Positions 39,038-48,219 of a stretch of 64,000 nt of DNA are shown piece after piece (the stretch's first letter is position 1; every line of letters begins with the position of its first letter). The translations under genes and the position numbers were made by a program. The notes under the pieces were generated by a model. That model did not search any database, was not told the DNA's origin, and saw only the letters and a list, made by a program, of their open reading frames with translations. This stretch comes from Legionella sp. PATHC032 (GTDB taxonomy: Bacteria > Pseudomonadota > Gammaproteobacteria > Legionellales > Legionellaceae). The stretch spans positions 739,001 through 803,000 of the forward strand of contig NZ_JAPHOV010000001.1 of NCBI RefSeq assembly GCF_026191185.1, read 5' to 3'.

Positions 39038-40222
39038 GTGCTTGAGCGATTCATTAATTATTTGCAAAATGAACTTGAAACACTCAAGGCAGACGGATTG
39101 TACAAATCAGAGCGCGTTATTTCCAGCCAGCAGCAAGCTGACGTGAAAGTTAATGAAAGAGAAGTCATTAATCTTTGTGCAAATAACTACCTGGGTTTGG
39201 CCAATGATCCTGAATTAATAACTGAGGGACAGGCTGCTTTAGCCAAGTACGGATATGGCATGGCTTCTGTTCGTTTTATTTGTGGAACACAAACCCCGCA
39301 TAAGCAACTGGAACAAAAAATCAGTCATTTTTTAAGTAAAGAAGACACTATATTGTATTCTTCCTGTTTTGATGCCAATACGGGGTTATTTGAGACATTA
39401 TTGACGGAAGAAGATGCGATTATCAGTGATGCCCTGAATCATGCAAGTATTATTGATGGAGTCAGGCTGTGTAAGGCAGCACGATATCGCTATGCCAATA
39501 ATGATATGAAGGCTCTGGAAGAACAGTTAATTGCAGCAAAAAACGCGAGATTTCGTTTGATTGCAACGGATGGCGTTTTTTCAATGGACGGTATATTGGC
39601 TAACTTACCTGCCATTTGTGAACTGGCTGACAAGTATGACGCCATGGTGATGGTTGATGATTCTCATGCTGTTGGTTTCATGGGCAAGACAGGCAGGGGA
39701 ACACCAGAACATTTTGGAGTGAGTGATAGAGTTGATATTGTAACGGGTACTCTTGGCAAAGCCTTGGGAGGCGCGTCGGGAGGATATACTTCGTCAAATC
39801 AAGTCGTTATTGATTGGTTGCGTCAACGATCCAGGCCTTATCTGTTTTCCAATACATTGGCGCCCGTTATTGCACATACTTCTTGTGTGGTACTCGATAA
39901 ATTGTCTGCAAATAATTCCCTTGCTGAAAAATTAAAGCGCAATAGCCATTATTTCCGTGAAGGGATGACGCAGTTAGGCTTTGAGTTAATCCCGGGAGAA
40001 CACCCTATTATTCCAGTCATGTTAGGGGACGCCAGTTTGGCTGGGCGAATCGCTAATCGCTTGCTGGAACTGGGTGTTTATGTTGTAGGATTTTCCTACC
40101 CAGTGGTACCCAAAGGCTTGGCCCGGATTCGTACCCAAATGTCTGCAGCCCTCGAATTGCATCATTTGGATAAAGCCTTGAAAGCGTTTGAAAAGGTGGG
40201 TAAGGAATTTTCTGTAATCTAA
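39038..40222 (+). CDS. kbl: 2-amino-3-ketobutyrate CoA ligase
   Basis: Cleaves 2-amino-3-ketobutyrate with CoA to glycine and acetyl-CoA, the second step of threonine breakdown. It is a PLP enzyme of the alpha-oxoamine synthase family; the PLP lysine is Lys241 in [13 protein letters not shown], and [11 protein letters not shown] carries the aspartate that contacts the ring. The start is a GTG at 39038 with AGGAGA six bases upstream. At 394 residues it has the expected length. It is followed by tdh, 85 bases downstream, which makes its substrate. Confidence 0.96.
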   Translation: MLERFINYLQNELETLKADGLYKSERVISSQQQADVKVNEREVINLCANNYLGLANDPELITEGQAALAKYGYGMASVRFICGTQTPHKQLEQKISHFLSKEDTILYSSCFDANTGLFETLLTEEDAIISDALNHASIIDGVRLCKAARYRYANNDMKALEEQLIAAKNARFRLIATDGVFSMDGILANLPAICELADKYDAMVMVDDSHAVGFMGKTGRGTPEHFGVSDRVDIVTGTLGKALGGASGGYTSSNQVVIDWLRQRSRPYLFSNTLAPVIAHTSCVVLDKLSANNSLAEKLKRNSHYFREGMTQLGFELIPGEHPIIPVMLGDASLAGRIANRLLELGVYVVGFSYPVVPKGLARIRTQMSAALELHHLDKALKAFEKVGKEFSVI

Positions 40223-40296
40223 AACTACATTACTCTACATTTCACAACCTGATATTTTAGGATGAATTGCGAAATGGTGGTATTACCTATTAATTT

Positions 40297-40300
40297 GAGG
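40297..40300 (+). promoter_or_regulatory. Ribosome binding site that sets the tdh start at 40308
   Basis: GAGG lies 7 bases before the ATG at 40308 but only one base before the other in-frame ATG at 40302, so 40308 is the functional start. The resulting [10 protein letters not shown] matches the Tdh family N-terminus. Confidence 0.6.
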
Positions 40301-40307
40301 TATGACA

Positions 40308-41330
40308 ATGAAATCATTGGTTAAAGCAAAAAAAGAGCCTGGAATTTGGATGCATGATATCCCAGTTCCTGAATATGGAGTAAACGATGTTTTAATAAAA
40401 ATTAAAAAAACTGCAATTTGTGGTACAGATATCCATATTTATTCCTGGGATGAATGGGCGCAAGCGACAATTCCTGTTCCTATGACAGTAGGACATGAAT
40501 TTTATGGTGAAATAGTAGAGGTTGGAAAAGAAGTTCAAGGTTTGAAAGTTGGGCAAAGAGTTTCCGGTGAAGGTCATATCACCTGTGGTTTTTGCAGAAA
40601 TTGCCGTGCTGGTAAGCGCCATTTATGCCGCAACACGCTGGGAGTTGGAGTAAATAGACCAGGATGTTTTGCAGAGTATCTCGCGCTTCCTGCGACCAAT
40701 GTGATTGCTCTCCCTGACAACATTACAGAAGAGCAAGCGGCTATTCTCGATCCGTTTGGAAATGCTGCTCATTGTGCGTTGGCATTTGATGTTGTCGGCG
40801 AAGACGTTTTGATTACTGGCGCAGGTCCCATAGGCATCATGGCTGCAGCCATCGTAAGGCATATTGGTGCACGACATGTTGTTATCACCGATGTTAATGA
40901 TCATCGATTGGAACTGGCGAGACAAATGGGTGTCAGCCGAGCGGTCAATGTCAAATACCAAAAATTAAGTGATGTGGCTAATGAGTTGGGAATGCTCGAA
41001 GGGTTTGATGTTGGTCTGGAAATGTCAGGGAATCCTATGGCATTAAACGACATGATGAAAGCGATGAATCATGGTGGCCATGTGGCTTTATTAGGTATTC
41101 CACCACAAGAAACCCCGATAGATTGGAACCAGGTTATTTTCAAGGGATTGGTTATTAAGGGTATTTATGGGCGAGAAATGTTTGAAACCTGGTATAAGAT
41201 GATTGCTATGCTACAAAGTGGTTTAAATATTTCCCCTGTTATTACTCATAATTTCCCAGTAGATGAATATCAGTACGCATTTCAAATTATGGCATCGGGT
41301 CAGTCAGGAAAAGTCATACTGAACTGGTAG
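40308..41330 (+). CDS. tdh: L-threonine 3-dehydrogenase
   Basis: Oxidises threonine to 2-amino-3-ketobutyrate with NAD. It is a zinc-dependent medium-chain dehydrogenase of 340 residues, one shorter than E. coli Tdh. The catalytic zinc site is CGTDIHIY and GHEFYGE; the structural zinc site has four cysteines in [15 protein letters not shown]; the NAD fold has [14 protein letters not shown] and VITDVND. The product feeds Kbl, encoded just upstream. All ligands are present. Confidence 0.96.
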   Translation: MKSLVKAKKEPGIWMHDIPVPEYGVNDVLIKIKKTAICGTDIHIYSWDEWAQATIPVPMTVGHEFYGEIVEVGKEVQGLKVGQRVSGEGHITCGFCRNCRAGKRHLCRNTLGVGVNRPGCFAEYLALPATNVIALPDNITEEQAAILDPFGNAAHCALAFDVVGEDVLITGAGPIGIMAAAIVRHIGARHVVITDVNDHRLELARQMGVSRAVNVKYQKLSDVANELGMLEGFDVGLEMSGNPMALNDMMKAMNHGGHVALLGIPPQETPIDWNQVIFKGLVIKGIYGREMFETWYKMIAMLQSGLNISPVITHNFPVDEYQYAFQIMASGQSGKVILNW

Positions 41331-41372
41331 TATTGTTTGATAAAAGGCTGATTATAGAGAGTTGGAGCGATT

Positions 41373-43046
41373 ATGGCGCAGTATATATTCACTATGAATA
41401 GAGTGAGCAAGATTGTTGAGAACCAAAGATTTATTTTAAAGGATATTTCATTAAGTTTTTTTCCTGGAGCAAAAATTGGTGTATTAGGACTAAATGGTTC
41501 TGGAAAATCTACTCTATTGCGGATTATGGCAGGTGTTGATACACAATATGAAGGCGAAGCAAGACCTCAACCAGGAATTAAAATCGGGTATCTTGCTCAA
41601 GAACCTGAGCTTGACTTGAATAAAACTGTGCGTGAAATCGTCGAGGAAGGCGTCGCTGAAATTAAAGAAAAACTGTCTCGTTTCGATGCCATTAGTATGC
41701 GTTTTGCAGAACCAATGAGCGATGATGAGATGAATGCCTTGTTAACAGAGCAAGGTGAGTTACAAAATGAGATAGAAGCTTGTGGCGGTTGGGACCTGGA
41801 GAGAAAGCTTGATGTGGCTGCTGATGCATTAAGATTACCTGAGTGGGATGCCATAATAGAAAAACTGTCTGGTGGTGAACGCAGGCGTGTTGCTCTTTGC
41901 CGATTATTGCTATCAAGTCCTGATATGTTGCTTCTTGATGAACCTACCAACCATTTGGATGCAGAAAGTGTTGCCTGGTTAGAGCATTACCTTGAAGAGT
42001 TTACTGGCACTGTAGTTGCAATTACCCATGACAGGTATTTCCTGGATAATGCGGCGGAATGGATTTTGGAATTGGATCGAGGTGAAGGTATCCCTTATAA
42101 GGGGAACTACAGTTCCTGGCTCGAACAAAAAGAAGCACGGTTGAGTATGGAGAAAAAGCAGGAGGATGCTTTGCAACGTGCCATTAAAGCAGAATTGGAA
42201 TGGGTTAGAACCTCACCCAAAGGTCGTCATGCAAAAAATAAAGCCCGCTTGGCCCGATTTGAAGAAATGAATTCCAAGGAATTCCAAAAGCGTAATGAAA
42301 CCAATGAAATATATATCCCGCCCGGTGAACGGTTAGGTGATTTGGTTCTGGAAGGTGAAAAAATATGCAAATCTTACGGCGACAGGATATTAATAGATAA
42401 TTTTGATTTCAAACTTCCCAAAGGCGGTATTTTAGGAATTATTGGTCCTAATGGAGCAGGTAAGTCTACTTTTTTAAAAATGTTAACCGGGCAGGAAGAG
42501 CCAGACAAAGGTGTCATTCGTATTGGAGAAACAGTGAAGTTGGCTTATGTTGATCAGATGCGGGACAATCTAAACCCCAACAATTCGGTGTGGCAGGAAA
42601 TTTCAGATGGTCATGACATTATGCAGATAGGTAATTTCCAAATGCCTTCGCGAGCCTATGTTGGGCGTTTTAATTTTAAAGGGACGGATCAACAAAAGAA
42701 AATTTCTCAATTGTCTGGTGGAGAGCGTAACCGGGTTCATTTGGCAAAATTGTTGAAAAGTGGCGGGAATGTTTTGCTCCTCGATGAGCCCAGTAATGAT
42801 TTGGATGTTGAGACATTGAGAGCATTGGAAGAGGCCATTCTTAATTTTCCAGGTTGTGCTATAGTGATTTCTCACGATAGATGGTTTTTAGATAGAATTT
42901 GTACCCATTTGATGGCTTTTGAAGGCGATTCACAAATAACCTTTTTCGAAGGTAATTACACTGAATACGAAGCAGACAGAAAGCGTCGGTTGGGTGATGA
43001 GGCTAACAGACCATCACGAATTAAGTATCGAAAGTTAAGTGATTAA
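41373..43046 (+). CDS. ettA: Energy-dependent translational throttle protein EttA (ABC-F ATPase)
   Basis: An ABC-F protein that binds the ribosomal E site and gates early elongation according to ATP level. It has two ATPase domains in 557 residues (GLNGSGKST, LSGGERRRVALCRLLL, LLLDEPTNHLDAESV; then GPNGAGKST, LSGGERNRVHLAKLL, LLLDEPSNDLDVETL), joined by a charged linker with RTSPKGRHAKNKARL. The first domain carries the arm insert around SRFDAISMRF. The N-terminus MAQYIFTMNRVSKI is typical of EttA rather than Uup or YheS. It has no membrane partner, as expected. Confidence 0.94.
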   Translation: MAQYIFTMNRVSKIVENQRFILKDISLSFFPGAKIGVLGLNGSGKSTLLRIMAGVDTQYEGEARPQPGIKIGYLAQEPELDLNKTVREIVEEGVAEIKEKLSRFDAISMRFAEPMSDDEMNALLTEQGELQNEIEACGGWDLERKLDVAADALRLPEWDAIIEKLSGGERRRVALCRLLLSSPDMLLLDEPTNHLDAESVAWLEHYLEEFTGTVVAITHDRYFLDNAAEWILELDRGEGIPYKGNYSSWLEQKEARLSMEKKQEDALQRAIKAELEWVRTSPKGRHAKNKARLARFEEMNSKEFQKRNETNEIYIPPGERLGDLVLEGEKICKSYGDRILIDNFDFKLPKGGILGIIGPNGAGKSTFLKMLTGQEEPDKGVIRIGETVKLAYVDQMRDNLNPNNSVWQEISDGHDIMQIGNFQMPSRAYVGRFNFKGTDQQKKISQLSGGERNRVHLAKLLKSGGNVLLLDEPSNDLDVETLRALEEAILNFPGCAIVISHDRWFLDRICTHLMAFEGDSQITFFEGNYTEYEADRKRRLGDEANRPSRIKYRKLSD

Positions 43047-43087
43047 TTAAGGCCACCGGGTTTTACTATTGTGGAGATAAAATCTAA

Positions 43088-43699
43088 ATGAAAAAAATTT
43101 ATTGGGCAGTCATTTTAATGTGCCTTGGGTTAACTTCGTGTGTTGAGTTTGATGAATCAACCTTAATTACCGACGATGCGGGTTATGTACATAGGACCGT
43201 TCATTATTTAAGGGATAAAAGAGGACGCAATTATTTCCCAATGCAAATTAAAGCGCCAGGAGAAAGATTATTTGTTTTTGATCCTAAAGCGTCTGCCTGG
43301 GCGGCCTACGATGAAGAGGGTCATCGTGTAATGACAGGGGCCGGTTCTGGTGGAATAGATGTTTGTGAAGAAAATCCAAATCAATCTTGCAGGACGATAA
43401 CCGGAACATTCAGGATTTATAACAAGCGAGGTATTGACTGTCGTTCGGGTGAATACCCAGTCGATACGAAAGGCGGGGCTAAAATGCCTTACTGCATGTA
43501 TTTTTACAGAGGATTCACTATTCACGCAGCTTATGAAGTTCCAGAGCACCCATCAAGCCATGGTTGTGTCAGGGTTTTCCCCAGCGCGGCCAAATGGTTG
43601 AATGAAGAGTTCTTGCGAGTTGGAACGAAAGTCATCGTATTAGCCTACCCTGATCAAAACGGGGTGAAAACCATGTCCTCATTGGAAAAAGTGAATTAA
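43088..43699 (+). CDS. L,D-transpeptidase (YkuD) lipoprotein
   Basis: A 203-residue exported enzyme. The N-terminus is a lipoprotein signal (MGLTSC-like end, the cysteine being residue 18). The YkuD motif is HPSSHGCVRVF, with His158 and the nucleophile Cys160, and a second conserved histidine in FTIHAAYEV. Such enzymes cross-link peptidoglycan through 3-3 bonds or attach proteins to it. The segment between residues 35 and 110 is a mainly beta region with a cysteine pair (CEENPNQSC). It follows ettA by 41 bases and may share its transcript. A perfect hairpin follows at 43738. Confidence 0.88.
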   Translation: MKKIYWAVILMCLGLTSCVEFDESTLITDDAGYVHRTVHYLRDKRGRNYFPMQIKAPGERLFVFDPKASAWAAYDEEGHRVMTGAGSGGIDVCEENPNQSCRTITGTFRIYNKRGIDCRSGEYPVDTKGGAKMPYCMYFYRGFTIHAAYEVPEHPSSHGCVRVFPSAAKWLNEEFLRVGTKVIVLAYPDQNGVKTMSSLEKVN

Positions 43700-43737
43700 A
43701 ATTTGGACTGTTGTTTTAAAACATTAATGTAATTTGA

Positions 43738-43764
43738 GAGACACTTTAATTTTTAAAGTGTCTC
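43738..43764. terminator. Perfect 12-bp stem-loop after the L,D-transpeptidase gene
   Basis: GAGACACTTTAA pairs perfectly with TTAAAGTGTCTC around a 3-base loop. The internal T and A stretches mean it could terminate transcription although no long T-run follows. It lies between two plus-strand genes. Confidence 0.6.
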
Positions 43765-43807
43765 AATTCAGTAGTTTTTGATTGTCAATAAAACGGAAAT
43801 TTAAGTA

Positions 43808-44245
43808 ATGGATTATATAACTCCTTTTACTCCCTATCTAAGTGCCGTTGGTGGATTACTGATTGGCTTAAGTGCCGTACTTTTTTTATGGTTAGACGGC
43901 CGTATAGCAGGTATCAGCGGAATGATACACGGACTCTGTCCACCTGAAAAACCATTCACAGTATGGCGTATTGCTTTTTTATTTGGTTTGGCTGCTGCCG
44001 GATTATTCTATTTCGTGAGCCCTGTTGTTCAGTTTCCTTTAAGGACACATTATCCGGTTTTACTATTATTAATTGGTGGGTTTTTGGTGGGTTTTGGAAC
44101 CCGAATGGGTCAAGGCTGCACTTCTGGGCATGGGGTATGTGGATTGGCCAGATTTTCCAAACGTTCATTCATAGCGACATTGCTTTTTATCTTATCTGCA
44201 GTGATTACTGTGTATCTGATAAGACATGAAGGAGGATTGTATTAA
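43808..44245 (+). CDS. YeeE/YedE-family transporter half, first subunit
   Basis: A 145-residue membrane protein with four or five helices. It carries the conserved YeeE/YedE signature, GTRMGQGCTSGHGVCGLARFS, whose cysteine in other members passes sulfur species such as thiosulfate through the membrane. The four residues before it (GFLVG) are typical. It overlaps the next gene by one base in TAATG, so the two halves are made together and likely form one complex. Paired halves like these are often annotated PmpA and PmpB. The substrate is inferred from the family only. Confidence 0.88.
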   Translation: MDYITPFTPYLSAVGGLLIGLSAVLFLWLDGRIAGISGMIHGLCPPEKPFTVWRIAFLFGLAAAGLFYFVSPVVQFPLRTHYPVLLLLIGGFLVGFGTRMGQGCTSGHGVCGLARFSKRSFIATLLFILSAVITVYLIRHEGGLY

Positions 44246-44670
44246 TGTACAATATCATGTCATTTCTATGTGGTTTGTTATTTGGACTTGGGTTAACTCT
44301 TTCAAACATGATTAATCCTAACAAGGTATTAAATTTTCTTGATATTACTGGATTTTGGGATCCAAGTTTACTGATTGTAATGGCTGTTGCGGTCATTGTG
44401 ACTTTTCTGGGATATCAATTGGTAAAGAAATTTGATAAACCAATATTTTGCAATCAATTTTATTTACCCGAGAAGAAAAAGATAGAGAAAAAATTAATAT
44501 TGGGCAGTATCATTTTTGGAATCGGTTGGGGGGTTGCTGGATACTGCCCGGGTCCATCCATTACTGCCTTGGCTACCTTGAATTCAGATCCGGTTTATTT
44601 TCTGATTGGGCTGATAGCAGGCTCATGGTCTTATTACTGGCTATTTAAAAAGAGAAATATTCAAAAATAA
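44245..44670 (+). CDS. YeeE/YedE-family transporter half, second subunit
   Basis: A 141-residue membrane protein, the partner of the preceding gene. It has LCGLLFGLGLTLSNMINPNKVLNF at the N-terminus and GWGVAGYCPGPSITAL in the middle, with the conserved cysteine, in the place corresponding to the first subunit's CTSGHG motif. The ATG overlaps the upstream stop. Together the halves equal one full-length YeeE-type sulfur transporter. The reading frame ends before a convergent porin gene. Confidence 0.88.
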   Translation: MYNIMSFLCGLLFGLGLTLSNMINPNKVLNFLDITGFWDPSLLIVMAVAVIVTFLGYQLVKKFDKPIFCNQFYLPEKKKIEKKLILGSIIFGIGWGVAGYCPGPSITALATLNSDPVYFLIGLIAGSWSYYWLFKKRNIQK

Positions 44671-44708
44671 AACTCTCAGAGGAAGTGCCAGGTGGCCACA
44701 CCTGAGGC

Positions 44709-45881
44709 TCACCCCTCGATTTTGACTTTAAGATCCAGAATATTGGCATTAATTGTCACCCGGCCTGTAGTAAAGGGGACTGGTACATTGTTTACCTTGG
44801 CTTTGTTTTGAATGCTGGGGTTAGAGTACACATGTCCCAATATAAGCTCCATGGAGGCGTTTTCCGTAAAGCGGTAGTCACCAATCAAGCCAAGAAAGTA
44901 TTGAGTATCAGAAGGGAAAACAATAGTTCGAAGGCCATCTTCTTCAGGACCATCATCTATCATGCCTGCCAGCGCAATGCCTAATTTATCTGAAACTTGC
45001 TTACGTATTGCAGCAAGATAAGCATAAGAGGCATCAAAATGCATATCAAAAATAAAGTTGGTAAATGGCGGTGGTGCTGCTGTGTTATAAAGTCTCACTT
45101 TTTGATTAGCGTTCCATTCGCTTTGAAACACTTGCAAATTGATGAGCCATTTGGGATTAAAAATATGGACATAACTTACAACTGTTGTTGCTGGCATATA
45201 AAAACCAAATTGGAAATCAGGGTTGGCGGTTAACCCCAGATAACTGGTTCCTGAAGTATTTTGGCGAATTCTTGAATAATAAGTGATACCAAGGAAATTG
45301 GTATCATTCACAGCATAGTTGGCTCCTAAATTATAACCAACACCAAAACTGGAGGATCGATTAATTAAATTCGCATAAGTGGACTGGCCTGTAGGAAAAG
45401 CCCAATTGACTTCATTCTTTAGTAGTACATTAAAGTTTATACCGCCACCAATGTGCAGTTTCTTGCTAATCGCGTAGGAGATTTTGGGGCTTAAATCCAC
45501 ATCGGTCAGGTAATTTTGGGTCGCAGCATATCTTGTAAATGCATCGTTGCCCCAATCAAGATTGGAATTAAAAGGTTCAGTAAGATCAACTGCGACTACA
45601 GTCTTATCATTGAGGCGCTTGGCAACCCGTCCATATGGCCAAACAATATAAGTACGCGAGTGATTAACTCCCGAATCGTATTGAAACGTATTAAAATTTA
45701 AGGCGCTTCCCTTAAATTGCAAATCAGCATAAGAGCCGGTTCCTCCAACAAGCAAAACGCCATTTTTTACTTTGAATAAATCAGCCGGGTTGTTATAGCT
45801 AATTCCTGCAAAATACTGTATCACATTCGCCTGGGTATTGAGAGTCAACAGGCATAATACTCCTGTAAATATTAATCGCAT
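44709..45881 (-). CDS. FadL-type outer membrane hydrophobic-compound channel
   Basis: A 390-residue outer membrane protein of the FadL/OMPP1/TodX family, which lets long-chain fatty acids or aromatic compounds into the cell. It has a cleavable signal peptide (ending NTQAN), the family's NNPADLF segment near residue 33, alternating beta strands throughout, and HIGGGINFNVLL and FGVGYNLGANYAVN in the barrel. It is the last of three minus-strand genes after hutG and the IcmL-like gene; 56 bases separate it from the latter. The ligand is unknown. Confidence 0.85.
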   Translation of the reverse strand: MRLIFTGVLCLLTLNTQANVIQYFAGISYNNPADLFKVKNGVLLVGGTGSYADLQFKGSALNFNTFQYDSGVNHSRTYIVWPYGRVAKRLNDKTVVAVDLTEPFNSNLDWGNDAFTRYAATQNYLTDVDLSPKISYAISKKLHIGGGINFNVLLKNEVNWAFPTGQSTYANLINRSSSFGVGYNLGANYAVNDTNFLGITYYSRIRQNTSGTSYLGLTANPDFQFGFYMPATTVVSYVHIFNPKWLINLQVFQSEWNANQKVRLYNTAAPPPFTNFIFDMHFDASYAYLAAIRKQVSDKLGIALAGMIDDGPEEDGLRTIVFPSDTQYFLGLIGDYRFTENASMELILGHVYSNPSIQNKAKVNNVPVPFTTGRVTINANILDLKVKIEG

Positions 45882-45937
45882 GATTTTTCCGTGATTTTGG
45901 CAGCATTCTTAATGGAATGCCGCACTAATTGTTGAAT

Positions 45938-46909
45938 TTAATTCTGGATATTTGTTGTAGAGCCGCTCGGAGGTGAGCTGGTTGATGTCCCAGTCTGTGT
46001 TTGTGTATTAGTTTGAGTAGCATCATTTGTTGTGTCGCCAGGTGTTTGAGCCTGAGGAGTTGTAGTATTTGTAGTTGATGGGGTTGCATTAGACGGTGAA
46101 TTGGTTTGTGGCATACTGGTTGCTGTGCGTGGCATGGCAATCATTTGGTTGATGCCTAAATCACCAGTAATTTTTCGTCCTACAGTTACATTGACATTAA
46201 GTAATTGGGTTACCTTTTCTTTGTCATTTTGATAAACAACTTGTAATGGTATGGTAATTTTCCATTGATTTTCTATGGCTTCGGTGACTTGTGGCTGACC
46301 ATCAATTTGGCTGCTAACATGCAGTTTTTGCGACTTAATGGCATCAAGATTGCCTGATTTTTGCAAAGCTGAATTGAAGCTTAGCCATCCTTGATCTGTG
46401 AAACAGGCTTGTAATTTTTGTAATTGAGCATCTACAGTGGCTGGATCAAAATCAAATGACTGGATTATTGCTTTCTCCGCCCAGGTTAAAACCAAGGATT
46501 GATCTATTGCCTTTGTTTCGGCGGGAATTTTGTAATCACAATTAACAACTGGCGCTGTTTGTTGTGAGGGTACTTGTTGTTGAGCAGGCTGCTGTGTGGT
46601 TTGTTGCTGTGCTGGTTGATTCTGCTGATTATTCTGGATGTTTGGGTTAGATTGTTGTTCACCTGACTGGGTCGGTTGATTTTGTTGATTGTTTTGAGTC
46701 GGTTGTTGCCCACTTGTCTGTACAGGCTGGTTCGCCTGATTTTGTTGAGTGTTTTGATTTGTAGCAGGTGCCTGATTCGTTGACTCAGAAACTACATTAG
46801 TGCCAGTAGAAGCAGAATTTTGAGTGGATATCGCTTGTTGAGTTGCATCAGAGTTCGCTTGAGTAGTGATTAGAGTAAATAAAGCACCCCACAGCACAGT
46901 TTTCTTCAT
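45938..46909 (-). CDS. Exported IcmL/DotI-like protein with Q/N-rich spacer
   Basis: A 323-residue protein. Residues 1-22 form a signal peptide. Residues 25-120 are a low-complexity spacer rich in Gln, Asn, Pro and Thr, with repeated NNQQNQP-type words. Residues 121-260 resemble the periplasmic domain of DotI/IcmL, the inner-membrane component of the Dot/Icm secretion system: WAEKAIIQSFDFD, then FTDQGWLSFNSALQKSGNLDAIKSQKL (read from its two ends), IDGQPQVTEAIENQWKITIPLQVVY, and a final strand. Residues 262-323 are again Thr/Pro/Gln-rich. Unlike DotI it has no N-terminal transmembrane anchor other than the signal. It lies 12 bases after hutG on the same strand, far from the dot/icm loci. Whether it contacts the secretion system is unknown. 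Confidence 0.78.
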   Translation of the reverse strand: MKKTVLWGALFTLITTQANSDATQQAISTQNSASTGTNVVSESTNQAPATNQNTQQNQANQPVQTSGQQPTQNNQQNQPTQSGEQQSNPNIQNNQQNQPAQQQTTQQPAQQQVPSQQTAPVVNCDYKIPAETKAIDQSLVLTWAEKAIIQSFDFDPATVDAQLQKLQACFTDQGWLSFNSALQKSGNLDAIKSQKLHVSSQIDGQPQVTEAIENQWKITIPLQVVYQNDKEKVTQLLNVNVTVGRKITGDLGINQMIAMPRTATSMPQTNSPSNATPSTTNTTTPQAQTPGDTTNDATQTNTQTQTGTSTSSPPSGSTTNIQN

Positions 46910-46921
46910 GAAATATACTCC

Positions 46922-47884
46922 TCAATTAGTATCTAACAATTCTGCGATAATAAGTGCCGCTAGTCTAGCAGTTTTTTGTTCTGAATCTAGTGGCGGCGAA
47001 AGTTCTGCTATGTCTAAACTTACTACTTTGCCACTTTGTATGAGGTATTTCAACAGGGGCATTATTTTCCATGGAGAAAGGCCCAGTGCTTGTGGAGCAC
47101 TTACACCCGGAGCATAGGATTCAGCAAAAACGTCAAGGCATATCGTCAGGTAAATATAATCCAGATTAAGGATAAAATCATCAAGAAATGCAATTTGCCA
47201 AGCCTGGCTTTGTTCATAAAGGTCTTCTGCCGACAAATAGCTCATATTTAATTCTTTTGCTTTTTCAAAAAGGGAAGGGGTATTGCCAAATTTTTGCACC
47301 CCAATACAACAATAATGAAAAGGCATTTTTTTTTCTTCGCAATAGGTAGCAATTTGAGAGAATGGGGTTCCTGAGTTGCCCAATTCTCCCTTTTTATAAG
47401 GGCGTAAATCAAAATGAGCATCGAAGTTGATAATCCCTAATTTCGGATAGAGTGGGGATAATCCTTGATAGTGCGCCCAGGCTATTTCATGCCCACCTCC
47501 GAAGGCACAGATCTGATGACCATTTTCATGGCAGAAATGAACTATTTGAGCAAATTGAGATTGGGCTAATTCCAATTCATCGTTTTCACATACTACATTT
47601 CCAAGATCAACATAACGTTTGTTATTATGACATGGTAATTTGGCAAGTTGGGTTTTAATTTGATCAGGACCTAATTTCGCCCCTGTTCTGCCTAAATTAC
47701 GTTTAATTCCTGCATCACTGGCAAATCCAAGAAATATCGTTTTTTTGTCTTTAGCCATTAATTCATTTTGATTGTCAATAAAAGTGATTTTTTGAAAAAA
47801 ACGTTCCTGATTGGCTGTGTCCTTCCTGCCTTGCCAAAGAGCAGGATTGGCCGGGCGATAGTTACTTAAATCGTCAAACATCAA
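46922..47884 (-). CDS. hutG: Formimidoylglutamase
   Basis: Hydrolyses N-formimidoyl-glutamate to glutamate and formamide, the last step of histidine breakdown. It is an arginase/ureohydrolase fold enzyme of 320 residues with the manganese ligands visible in GGGHEIAWAH, FDAHFDLRP, and the C-terminal CLDVFAESYAPG and SLDIAEL aspartates. The ATG at 47884 is followed by a second ATG; either may start. It is divergent from the dehydrogenase-hutI pair across a repeat-bearing gap. hutH and hutU are not in the window. The name is secure from family plus the neighbouring hutI. Confidence 0.9.
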   Translation of the reverse strand: MMFDDLSNYRPANPALWQGRKDTANQERFFQKITFIDNQNELMAKDKKTIFLGFASDAGIKRNLGRTGAKLGPDQIKTQLAKLPCHNNKRYVDLGNVVCENDELELAQSQFAQIVHFCHENGHQICAFGGGHEIAWAHYQGLSPLYPKLGIINFDAHFDLRPYKKGELGNSGTPFSQIATYCEEKKMPFHYCCIGVQKFGNTPSLFEKAKELNMSYLSAEDLYEQSQAWQIAFLDDFILNLDYIYLTICLDVFAESYAPGVSAPQALGLSPWKIMPLLKYLIQSGKVVSLDIAELSPPLDSEQKTARLAALIIAELLDTN

Positions 47885-47897
47885 GTTCTCCTTTTAA

Positions 47898-48171
47898 TAG
47901 ACCTCTTGCATAATTTGTTTCTTTAGTTTTATTGCCGCGTTGCAAACGTTTCTGTGGTGCTCATTTACTCCATGTAAACTTCGCTCCTCAAAACGTTTGC
48001 GCCTTGTCCTAAAACAAAATAGTCAGGTTATGCAAGAGCTCTAATGATATGGCTAGTTTCCAAGAGAAATGCTAAATACTCAAGATCTTCATTTATTTTT
48101 AATAAAATTAGCCAGTTCAGTCGATTTTTTCTTGCTCTAAAATAAAACGTGCAGGTTATGCAAGAAGTCTA
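47898..48171. repeat. Inverted-repeat (MITE-like) element between hutG and the dehydrogenase gene
   Basis: A 16-base end (TAGACCTCTTGCATAA, 47898-47913) is matched in inverted orientation twice: by TTATGCAAGAGCTCTA at 48028-48043 and by TTATGCAAGAAGTCTA at 48156-48171. The outer pair differs at one position. The interior also has AAACGTTT/AAACGTTT words (47944-47951 and 47991-47998) and holds no gene. This fills most of the gap between hutG and the plus-strand genes. It looks like a non-autonomous mobile repeat, possibly two nested copies. Copies elsewhere in the genome cannot be checked here. Confidence 0.65.
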
Positions 48172-48210
48172 ATGTCTGGTATTATTTCACCTATTATTTT
48201 CTATATTGAT

Positions 48211-48215
48211 GAGGA
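48211..48215 (+). promoter_or_regulatory. Ribosome binding site favouring the GTG start at 48220
   Basis: GAGGA lies just before an in-frame GTG at 48220, which begins the dehydrogenase's first beta strand. The longer in-frame start at 48172 lies at the edge of a repeat element and has no ribosome site. Confidence 0.45.
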
Positions 48216-48219
48216 AATT

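Noticed and set aside
46560..46780. Short tandem-like words resembling a repeat array
   Set aside because: They are the coding of the Q/N-rich spacer of the IcmL-like protein; spacing is irregular and there are no unique spacers, so this is not a CRISPR array.
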